A DNA stretch of 7,768 nt from Chloroflexota bacterium (GTDB lineage: Bacteria > Chloroflexota > Anaerolineae > Caldilineales > Caldilineaceae), in NCBI GenBank assembly GCA_003577005.1, contig QEUW01000358.1:1-7768 (forward strand). The letters are read 5' to 3'. The notes under the pieces are model-generated. The model searched no databases and was not told the origin of the DNA. It saw nothing but the letters and a program-made list of their open reading frames with translations. The number at the start of each line of letters is the position of its first letter. Positions within the stretch are counted from its first letter, which is position 1. The translations under genes were made by a program, and so were the position numbers. Shown piece by piece: positions 1 to 4,858 of the stretch.

Positions 1-379
1 GTTGCCTTCACCCACACCGACCAACACTCCCTTGCCGACGAACACACCAACGAGTACGCCTACTCCCCAGCCAACAGATACTCCGTTGCCCACGCCAACG
101 CCCACTAGTAGCGACGCCTGGTACAGCGGTGGCACCCTTCACAAGGCTACCCTCGCCGAGTGGCGCGACGCCAGCGACCGCAACAAACTCGCTACCGCTG
201 CCGACTGGGCAGTCGTCGGATTTGAATTGAATGACCTTACCCAGGTTAGGGCATACGCCATTGGCCTTCTTGTATGTATCGATGAGGTTCTACCCACCGC
301 AATTGAACTCTATGGGCCGAATGGATCTGTCACCGAGATCGCCGCCACGTGCGTTATCTTGATGATTGAGAACCAATAG
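1..379 (+). CDS. 3' end of a gene for a Pro/Thr-rich protein with a small C-terminal domain (partial)
   Basis: The frame is open at the left edge, so the true start lies outside the window; the TTG at base 2 is just a codon inside the linker. The first ~38 visible residues are a low-complexity Pro/Thr linker built on repeats such as PTPTNTPLPTNTP, of the kind that joins extracellular domains in Chloroflexota surface proteins. The remaining ~87 residues form a compact domain starting DAWYSGGTLHKATLAEW and including the phrase NKLATAADWAVVGF, followed by a hydrophobic stretch with two Cys (LLVCIDE and ATCVILM). I have a vague memory of similar GGTLH...EW...LATAADW phrases in uncharacterised bacterial proteins, but cannot name a family. 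The gene ends at a strong terminator and converges with the XRE gene, so it belongs to a separate transcription unit. Function unknown; an exported or surface location is inference from the linker. Confidence 0.7.
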   Translation, partial: LPSPTPTNTPLPTNTPTSTPTPQPTDTPLPTPTPTSSDAWYSGGTLHKATLAEWRDASDRNKLATAADWAVVGFELNDLTQVRAYAIGLLVCIDEVLPTAIELYGPNGSVTEIAATCVILMIENQ

Positions 380-388
380 CCCCAAGCA

Positions 389-418
389 AAAGCCCCTGGC
401 CAATCGACCAGGGGCTTT
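389..418. terminator. Bidirectional rho-independent-like terminator
   Basis: A perfect 11-bp stem (AAAGCCCCTGG with CCAGGGGCTTT) encloses an 8-base loop. It lies 10 bases after the stop of the left-edge gene and 11 bases after the stop of the minus-strand XRE gene, so it can end both transcripts. The stem itself ends in TTT on the plus strand, followed by a pyrimidine run with TTTT a few bases on, and in TTTT on the minus strand. Confidence 0.85.
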
Positions 419-428
419 CCCTTTTCCT

Positions 429-671
429 CTACTCCTCACCCTCATCCGGCTCATACACGATGAACGGAATCATGCCCGCCGGCACATCGAAATAGCGGCA
501 CAGCGCATCGATCACAGGTTGATCATAGCGCGTGGTGCGATTATCAAGCCAACTCTTGATGGTGTTGCGTTCGAGTCCCGTCCCTCGCGCTACCTCAGCT
601 ATTGTTAGCCGTCTGCCAAGCTCCATCTCTTTTTGGCGCCAATAGTCAAAAAGAGTGCATCTAACCGGCAT
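429..671 (-). CDS. XRE/Cro-CI-type HTH transcriptional regulator (HTH_26-like)
   Basis: This 80-residue protein is almost entirely one Cro/CI-type DNA-binding domain. The helix-turn-helix is at about residues 22-43: LTIAEVARGTGLERNTIKSWL, with the usual Ala-Gly turn pattern and a Trp in the recognition helix. It is followed by the packing helix VIDALCRYFDVPAG and an acidic tail EPDEGEE, the layout of short single-domain regulators of the HTH_26/YozG kind. No sensor or dimerisation domain follows. The ATG at 671 is preceded by AGGGGG (minus strand, 679-684) at 7-base spacing. It is divergent from the translocase operon and faces a control region with palindromic and direct repeats, so it is probably the repressor of that operon and perhaps of itself, as in phages and conjugative elements. 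The regulatory target is inference; the HTH assignment is clear from the sequence. Confidence 0.85.
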   Translation of the reverse strand: MPVRCTLFDYWRQKEMELGRRLTIAEVARGTGLERNTIKSWLDNRTTRYDQPVIDALCRYFDVPAGMIPFIVYEPDEGEE

Positions 672-713
672 GAGCGATCCCCCTATGCCATCCCTTGATG
701 TGGATTTGCCATA

Positions 714-719
714 ATTCTA
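714..719 (-). promoter_or_regulatory. Possible -10 element of the XRE gene
   Basis: On the minus strand the hexamer TAGAAT (5 of 6 matches to TATAAT) lies about 43 bases upstream of the XRE start codon. No good -35 exists at normal spacing; the nearest TTG-type hexamer, TTGCGC, is 20 bases away and overlaps one of the TGCGCAA repeats. A weak or activator-assisted promoter is plausible. Confidence 0.35.
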
Positions 720-738
720 CCACAAATTTGGCCGAGAG

Positions 739-766
739 TGCGCAACTACTTAAGCAGAATGCGCAA
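739..766. repeat. Pair of TGCGCAA direct repeats, candidate regulator sites
   Basis: TGCGCAA occurs at 739-745 and 760-766. Start-to-start spacing is 21 bp, two helical turns, so both copies lie on one face of the DNA. They sit between the divergent XRE and operon promoters, the second copy ending 7 bases before the -35 box of the rightward promoter. Binding by the XRE protein or another regulator is inference. Confidence 0.4.
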
Positions 767-773
767 TTAGAGA

Positions 774-802
774 TTGACGTGTGATTTGTTTAGTGATAGA
801 CT
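774..802 (+). promoter_or_regulatory. Sigma-70-type promoter of the rightward operon
   Basis: The -35 box TTGACG (774-779) and -10 box TAGACT (797-802) are separated by exactly 17 bases. The -35 matches five of six consensus positions, the -10 four of six. Transcription should start near 808-810, giving a leader of roughly 97 bases before the first gene. The region is AT-rich compared with the GC-rich genes around it. Confidence 0.65.
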
Positions 803-810
803 ATCAAGTA

Positions 811-829
811 GTTAATCATTGTGATTAAC
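811..829. promoter_or_regulatory. Perfect palindromic operator candidate
   Basis: GTTAATCA and TGATTAAC form perfect 8-bp arms around TTG. The palindrome begins 9 bases after the -10 box, so it covers the first transcribed bases, a classic repressor position. A further TTAATC half-site lies at 833-838, exactly 21 bp from the first TTAATC (812). The divergently encoded XRE protein is the obvious candidate binder. Confidence 0.6.
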
Positions 830-842
830 AGCTTAATCTAAC

Positions 843-877
843 GAGCCGCCCAGATGGTAGCTACATCTGAACGGCTC
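843..877 (+). other. Stem-loop in the operon leader
   Basis: GAGCCG (843-848) pairs with CGGCTC (872-877), and after a 2x2 internal loop CAGATG (851-856) pairs with CATCTG (864-869) around a 7-base loop. It lies in the transcribed leader, 16 bases before the ribosome-binding site of the first gene. No U-run follows directly, so it is more likely an mRNA-stabilising structure or protein-binding hairpin than a terminator; attenuation cannot be excluded. Confidence 0.5.
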
Positions 878-905
878 TTACCAAGTCACAGAAAGGACCT
901 GTAAC

Positions 906-1232
906 ATGGCTACCAAGATTGTACCCCAGGCTGATTCCCCTGCCAAGCGAAATCGCATCTCAGTTGCCGATATTATGCTTGGCACCCCGCCCGAACACAC
1001 GCTCAGCGACGAAGACATCGAAGCCATCCGCTTTCTCATGCGCAAGTTGCGCAGCCTCGAAGACGAGCTGCTCACGTCGGGCATCACCCGCGCCCAGCGT
1101 CTGTTGGTGGGCCACATCCGCCACCATCGCATGTGTCTGCGCGACGTGCTCAACCTCCCGTCGCCACCCGAAGACGACCCCGCCACCTCCGCCATCAAGC
1201 CGACCGTCGTTGACCTGATCATCGCGCAATAA
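906..1232 (+). CDS. Hypothetical 108-aa protein, first gene of the operon
   Basis: I do not recognise this protein. It starts at ATG 906 behind AAGGA (893-897) with 8-base spacing, and is the first gene after the promoter and leader. After a basic, Pro-containing N-terminus (residues 1-30), residues ~32-83 look like two or three amphipathic helices: a SDEDIEAIRFLMRKLRSLEDELL segment rich in alternating charges, then TRAQRLLVGHIRHHRMCLRDVL. The last 25 residues are Pro/Asp-rich and then hydrophobic (VVDLII). There is no signal peptide or membrane segment, so it is probably a small cytoplasmic helical protein. Strong GCC/CGC codon preference matches the next genes. Its place ahead of the membrane and translocase genes suggests an accessory or regulatory part of the same system, but that is only context. 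Confidence 0.7.
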   Translation: MATKIVPQADSPAKRNRISVADIMLGTPPEHTLSDEDIEAIRFLMRKLRSLEDELLTSGITRAQRLLVGHIRHHRMCLRDVLNLPSPPEDDPATSAIKPTVVDLIIAQ

Positions 1233-1258
1233 GGCGCCAGTTCTTGGAGGTGCAAACC

Positions 1259-2074
1259 ATGGCCACCGCCAACGCCCGCCAAACCGGCAAGGGCTTTATC
1301 ACCAACCTGGTGCTGGCGCTCATCGTCATCTTGATGGTCGCCAGCGTGCTCAACATCATCCACCAATCCGCCAACTACCACCACAATGGCGGTCTTTCCG
1401 CCATTCTCATCGGCATCGGCTTTGGCGTTGCCTTTGCCGTCACCGTCTACGTCGTCATGGTGGCGGAAAGTGGCGCCACCCGCTGGACCGCCATCGCCTT
1501 CGCCACCGTCTTTGGCGTCGTCAGCGGCGCCATCCAGACCGACTTCTACCAGGCTGCCGGCGCCGCCCCCCACGTCGCCATCGCCTACGGCTACGGCGTG
1601 CCCGGCTTCGAGGCCGCCCTCGCCATCCTGGAGGCGCTGCTGCGCAAAGAGGAGACCGCCACCCGCCAACGCACCCTCGCCGATGAACTGGCCGCCAAAC
1701 TCGATGTGGCGCTGGCGGAACAGGCAACCGCCAACGGGCTGGCCGCCAATCTCCAACAGCAAGTTGACGAGCTCACCGCCAACCTGGCCGACGCCAACCG
1801 CCAACTCGAAGCCGCCAAAACCGCCGACGCCAATCCGCCAGCACCATCCACCAAACAGCGCGCCACGCTCACCGCCAAACAGATCGCCAACTGCCAAAAA
1901 GTGGCGGATGTGGCGGCCAAAAGTGGCGGATTCGCCACCGACGCCGAATTGGCGGATCTGGCGGAGTGGACCGAGACCACCGCCCGCCGCTACCGCAGCC
2001 TGGCCGTCGAGCACGGCTTCATCCACCGCAACGGCGATGAACGTTACCACCCCAAGGAGGGCGATCATGTGTGA
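1259..2074 (+). CDS. Multi-pass membrane protein with coiled coil and winged-helix-like C-terminus (SpdB/DUF2637-like layout)
   Basis: ATG 1259 is preferred over the upstream TTG at 1244 because GGAGG (1246-1250) sits 8 bases before it. The 271-aa product has hydrophobic helices at about residues 13-34, 46-69 and 76-93, and a weaker one at ~104-128. A long Ala/Gln/Leu-rich coiled-coil segment follows (about 129-200), then a Pro-rich hinge, and a C-terminal domain at ~212-265 that reads as a winged helix (TDAELADLAEWTETTARRYRSL, then VEHGFIHRNG as the wing). This would place a DNA- or protein-binding domain on a cytoplasmic stalk at the membrane. Membrane helices plus a terminal HTH resemble DUF2637/SpdB spread proteins of actinobacterial conjugative plasmids, which also lie next to an FtsK-like translocase; this is an analogy of layout, not shown homology. 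Its stop overlaps the next start by 8 bases. Confidence 0.75.
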   Translation: MATANARQTGKGFITNLVLALIVILMVASVLNIIHQSANYHHNGGLSAILIGIGFGVAFAVTVYVVMVAESGATRWTAIAFATVFGVVSGAIQTDFYQAAGAAPHVAIAYGYGVPGFEAALAILEALLRKEETATRQRTLADELAAKLDVALAEQATANGLAANLQQQVDELTANLADANRQLEAAKTADANPPAPSTKQRATLTAKQIANCQKVADVAAKSGGFATDAELADLAEWTETTARRYRSLAVEHGFIHRNGDERYHPKEGDHV

Positions 2075-2591
2075 CACGTGCAATCGCTCTGACCTCGTAG
2101 CCGTCGCCAAGAGTGACCTGATCAGCGTCAGCCGGTGTCGCTGCGGTCGCTATTGGTTGCATGAGACCGGCGAATGGTGGCGGCCTGCGTCCGAGGCCGA
2201 GCAGGCCCTGGCCGAAATCGTAGCCGCTCTGGTTCGACTCAAGCTGCCGGCTGCTGCGGGGTCCCTTCGGGCGCGCACGCTCTCTACGCTGTTCGTGGTC
2301 GTCATCCTCTCCTTTGTCGGCTTCCACGACTGGAACGGCAACGGCGTCATGGATGACGGCGAGGAGTTCGCCGAAGGACGCTACGAGATCTACCGGACCG
2401 CCGCCGATGGCGCGGTCGACGTCACGTTCGTTCAATACCCGGCTGGCGTGCCCTTCCATCTCGCCATCGAGCCGGGCGATCAGCTGGTGGCGGCCAGCGG
2501 TTGCGGCTCCTGGGCTGTAGACACCAGCCAGGCCACGACCGGCGTTCCGGTTATCTGCCGCCCGTTGTTCTTGCCCTTGATTGTTCGCTGA
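2067..2591 (+). CDS. Zinc-ribbon / single-TM protein with outside Ca-loop (SdrD_B-like) domain
   Basis: The frame stays open far upstream, but the upstream part is a Pro/Ser-rich shadow; ATG 2067 has an excellent AAGGAGG (2054-2060) at 6-base spacing and overlaps the previous stop. The 174-aa protein begins with two Cys pairs, C2xxC5 and C24xC26, consistent with a small zinc ribbon in the cytoplasm. A hydrophobic helix spans residues ~71-86. Directly after it comes DWNGNGVMDDGE (88-99), a DxNxNGxxDxGE calcium-type loop as in SdrD_B and related surface domains, then a beta-rich region with Cys146 and Cys164, which could form a disulfide, and the ending FLPLIVR, a tail I associate with exported Chloroflexota proteins. 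Topology is therefore probably N-in, C-out. It may link the inside machinery to the cell surface or a partner cell; that role is inference. Confidence 0.7.
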   Translation: MCDTCNRSDLVAVAKSDLISVSRCRCGRYWLHETGEWWRPASEAEQALAEIVAALVRLKLPAAAGSLRARTLSTLFVVVILSFVGFHDWNGNGVMDDGEEFAEGRYEIYRTAADGAVDVTFVQYPAGVPFHLAIEPGDQLVAASGCGSWAVDTSQATTGVPVICRPLFLPLIVR

Positions 2592-2600
2592 GGGATGGTC

Positions 2601-4442
2601 ATGCGCACCATTGTTGCTTGCTTCACCAGTGCATTCGCCGTCTTTCTCCTCTTTTTGTGGGCCACTGTCGACCATGTAGAGGAGAAGATCGGCGCGGCAT
2701 TAGACGCCTTCGGGATGTTTCTGTGGACACTGGGTGTCATCCTGATTATCACCGTCGTGCTGCTCGCCGGGACGGTGATTGCCCTGGCCTGGATGAAACA
2801 TGTTACCAGGCTGCGCCGCCCGGTCGATGGTGCGTACCCACTACAGATCTACCGGCTTCGCAGGTGGGACGCGGCATTGCCGTGGCCGCTGGCGTTGCTG
2901 GAGTGGCTGCGTGGCGAGCAACTGGTGGTGAACATCAACACGATGGTGGCCTCCGCCGCGGTCATCGGTCCGGCTGGCTTTCGCGAGATCGAGCCGGACG
3001 CCGGATGGGATCGGCAGGTACTGATCCGTGGTGCAGTGGAGAAAACCAATCAGGTGCGCGCAGCCTTTCCCGGTGATGAGTCACGCATGGATCGCTGGGG
3101 AGCTATGAGCCGCCCGCCGAATCTGGGCAGCACCTTCCGCGCGCTGCAACAGAAGCCCAAAGACGTTCCCCTGCTACCGCCACCTGCGGCGCCCGCTGAC
3201 TCCCTACCTCTGGCGAACGGCTACGAACGGCTCACGAACGCGCTCCATGAACGGCGTGGGCCGGCCCTCTTCCTGGGCCAGAAAGGCGCCGAGGTTGCCG
3301 AGTGGAATCCTCGCAACGATCCCCATTTGGGCATTTGGGGCAAGAGCGGATCGGGCAAGACCACGCGCATGGGGCTGACCGTAGCGCTTGGGCAGATCGT
3401 CCAGGGTTATCACGTTATCGTGATTGACCCGGAACAAAACGAGGACCGACCCTCGGGGGCGTGGGCCAGTCTCGCGCCCTGGGCCCAGGTCATCAGCCCT
3501 GGTGAACCAGGCTGCACGCTTTGGGAGTTGATCATGCGCTGGTACGCGCGTCGCTGGGAGACCATCACCGCGCGTGGCGCCACGGAGAATTATCAACTGG
3601 AGCGCCCGCTGCGCCCACTCGCCATCCACTTTGATGAGTTCGCCCGGTGGCGCAGCCAGGCGCGGGCACAAGGCGGCGCCTGGGCCAAATATGGGGCGGA
3701 AGTCGAGGATGCGCTTAGTGAAATTGCGCAACGCGGTCGCAAGCGTGGCGCACACTTGACGCTCTACGGTCAACTGCCTGGCGAGCTGCCGGAGGCGATT
3801 GCCGGCAACCTGATCGGCATCACGTTCAAGCAGAATGCCAATCAGGGCAACAAAGTAGGCCACTGGGCCGCCCACCAGCTCGGCGAGGGCGAGTTCGCCT
3901 ATGAAGGCCGCGTCTATCACGCCTTCCAGCCACTCTCCGAGGTCAGCGGGTTGTTGGCGCACCGTCCCCCGCAGCCCTATCTGCTACCCCCGGAAGCCGT
4001 TCGTGTCAGCGTTCGTGAACCCGTTCGTGAGACCGTTCATGAACGGGGAGAGTGTGTTCATCCAGAGGTAGACACTCCCCCCGACGAACGCATGAACGCC
4101 ACGAACGCCACGAACGGCCTCAAGTGGGAGGCATTCACCAAAGACTGGTTGCTAGCAAACCCGGATGGTGGGCCATCGGCGCTAGCGCGGGCCATGGCTA
4201 CGGCGGAAGGGTACATCAAGGACTACACCGCGTATAAGGGCGAAGCGGCCCGTATGTTGGACCGTTGCCGCAACGAGGACGATGCCGAAATGAATGAGGA
4301 GTTGGCGGCAGCCATCATCGGCGCCGATGACATCGATCACCCACGTCGCGCTGAAGCCATGCAGTTTCTATTACAATCAGATGAGGTGAAGATTTATGGC
4401 CATCGACCCGGCCACAAGGGTCCACGGAAACGGAGGGGATAA
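2601..4442 (+). CDS. Membrane-anchored FtsK/HerA/TraB-type DNA translocase ATPase
   Basis: ATG 2601 is chosen over ATG 2595 because AGGG (2591-2594) gives it a 6-base spacing. The 613-aa protein starts with two membrane helices (about 4-23 and 39-64), as in VirD4, TraB and FtsK-type motors. The ATPase core has Walker A GKSGSGKT (247-254), the next strand HVIVIDPEQNE, Walker B LAIHFDEF with D345-E346, and the downstream segment RGRKRGAHLTLYGQ typical of FtsK/HerA motors. A linker at ~466-506 (VRVSVREPVRETVHER, later NATNATN) precedes a C-terminal helical domain with HTH-like character (GPSALARAMATAEGYIKDY) and a basic end, GHKGPRKRRG. It probably pumps double- or single-stranded DNA across the membrane in transfer, or into a capsid. 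Both linkers (~204-218 and ~466-506) carry dense copies of an 8-bp DNA motif, described separately. Family assignment is firm at the ATPase-superfamily level; the transfer role is inference. Confidence 0.85.
   Translation: MRTIVACFTSAFAVFLLFLWATVDHVEEKIGAALDAFGMFLWTLGVILIITVVLLAGTVIALAWMKHVTRLRRPVDGAYPLQIYRLRRWDAALPWPLALLEWLRGEQLVVNINTMVASAAVIGPAGFREIEPDAGWDRQVLIRGAVEKTNQVRAAFPGDESRMDRWGAMSRPPNLGSTFRALQQKPKDVPLLPPPAAPADSLPLANGYERLTNALHERRGPALFLGQKGAEVAEWNPRNDPHLGIWGKSGSGKTTRMGLTVALGQIVQGYHVIVIDPEQNEDRPSGAWASLAPWAQVISPGEPGCTLWELIMRWYARRWETITARGATENYQLERPLRPLAIHFDEFARWRSQARAQGGAWAKYGAEVEDALSEIAQRGRKRGAHLTLYGQLPGELPEAIAGNLIGITFKQNANQGNKVGHWAAHQLGEGEFAYEGRVYHAFQPLSEVSGLLAHRPPQPYLLPPEAVRVSVREPVRETVHERGECVHPEVDTPPDERMNATNATNGLKWEAFTKDWLLANPDGGPSALARAMATAEGYIKDYTAYKGEAARMLDRCRNEDDAEMNEELAAAIIGADDIDHPRRAEAMQFLLQSDEVKIYGHRPGHKGPRKRRG
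3212..3253 (+). repeat. CAYGAACG motif cluster A inside the translocase gene
   Basis: Four copies, in one orientation: GGCGAACG (3212), TACGAACG (3222), CACGAACG (3233) and CATGAACG (3246). Spacing is 10, 11 and 13 bases, close to one helical turn. The copies fall in two different reading frames. They lie in the linker just upstream of the Walker A region. Confidence 0.6.
3998..4045 (-). repeat. CGTTCRTG motif array B, exact 12-bp period
   Basis: CGTTCGTG at 3998, 4010 and 4022 and CGTTCATG at 4034 have an exact 12-bp period. The last copy extends into the perfect 12-bp palindrome CGTTCATGAACG (4034-4045). The array is the reverse complement of the CAYGAACG motif of clusters A and C. It encodes the linker segment VRVSVREPVRETVHER. 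Confidence 0.7.
4045..4080. other. Imperfect hairpin between the two motif arrays
   Basis: GGGG (4045-4048) and AGTGT (4051-4055) can pair with CCCC (4077-4080) and ACACT (4072-4076), leaving a 2-base bulge (AG) and a 16-base loop. It sits exactly between the two oppositely oriented motif arrays. Confidence 0.35.
4083..4116 (+). repeat. CAYGAACG motif array C, inverted relative to array B
   Basis: GACGAACG (4083), CATGAACG (4091), CACGAACG (4100) and CACGAACG (4109) are spaced 8, 9 and 9 bases. They have the orientation opposite to array B. They encode DERMNATNATNG, so the same bases are read as Glu-Arg in one copy and Asn in the others. Confidence 0.65.
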
Positions 4443-4858
4443 TGACAACATACATCTATGGACTGATTGACCCGACTGATCACAAAATCAAGTATATCGG
4501 GCGCACCAACCATCTGTATCAACGTTGGCAACAGCATGTCGAGGAAATTGAACCAACCGTCAAGGGGGAATGGATCAAGCGGTTGCGCGCAGCTGGGATA
4601 ACGCCCACCCTCTTGATCCTAGACCAGGTTGAGCATGGTGACGTAGTCGACGTTGAAAACTGGTGGATCGAATTTGGACGACGCATGGGTTGGCCCTTAA
4701 CCAATTCCACATCCAGCCAGGCGCACAAGTATGATTTGTCAAAGCTGCTTGAACCCTGGGAGATTGCGGAGAATGGCGTCTATATGAGGGGGCTGGGCAC
4801 CATTACGGGGTCATTCATTGTCATAGGAGGGCATGACGAAGGAGCGCAGTGGCGATGA
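4442..4858 (+). CDS. GIY-YIG family nuclease-like protein
   Basis: The start overlaps the translocase stop by one base (TAATG), with GGAGGGG (4432-4438) as ribosome-binding site, so the two are translationally coupled. The 138-aa protein opens with a GIY-YIG domain: YIYGLIDP (residues 4-11, Y6 in the first motif), KYIGRT (17-22, Y18), the expected Arg at R28 in YQRWQQH, then VENWWIEFGRRMGWPLTN, where E72 fits the metal-binding catalytic Glu and N88 the conserved Asn near the domain end. Key residues are thus all present and activity is likely. About 45 more residues follow with no recognised domain. GIY-YIG domains cut or nick DNA in homing endonucleases, repair and restriction enzymes. Coupling to a translocase suggests it processes DNA for that motor or acts on incoming DNA; a homing role is less likely because it is built into the operon. 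Confidence 0.8.
   Translation: MTTYIYGLIDPTDHKIKYIGRTNHLYQRWQQHVEEIEPTVKGEWIKRLRAAGITPTLLILDQVEHGDVVDVENWWIEFGRRMGWPLTNSTSSQAHKYDLSKLLEPWEIAENGVYMRGLGTITGSFIVIGGHDEGAQWR

Noticed and set aside
1386..2066. Upstream part of the open frame that contains the zinc-ribbon gene
   Set aside because: The translation is Pro/Ser/Arg-rich low complexity overlapping the membrane protein; the true gene starts at ATG 2067 after a near-perfect ribosome-binding site.
878..2110. A 410-aa open frame on the minus strand
   Set aside because: It is a Gly/Val/Asp-rich antisense shadow of the GC-rich rightward genes, covers the leader and two well-supported genes with good ribosome-binding sites, and shows no domain.
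3204..3962. A 252-aa open frame on the minus strand
   Set aside because: It lies opposite the Walker motifs of the translocase and has no recognisable domain or ribosome-binding site.
4083..4116. The NATNATN segment as mere protein low complexity
   Set aside because: The 9-base tandem repeat alone could explain it, but the same DNA motif recurs inverted and in other frames nearby, so a DNA-level explanation was preferred.
3998..4116. CRISPR-like array
   Set aside because: Repeats are only 8 bases, spacing is 4 bases or less, orientation flips midway and the region is coding; none of this fits CRISPR.
4442..4858. A free-standing homing endonuclease insertion
   Set aside because: The gene is translationally coupled at both ends and interrupts nothing visible, so an operon member is more likely than a selfish insertion.
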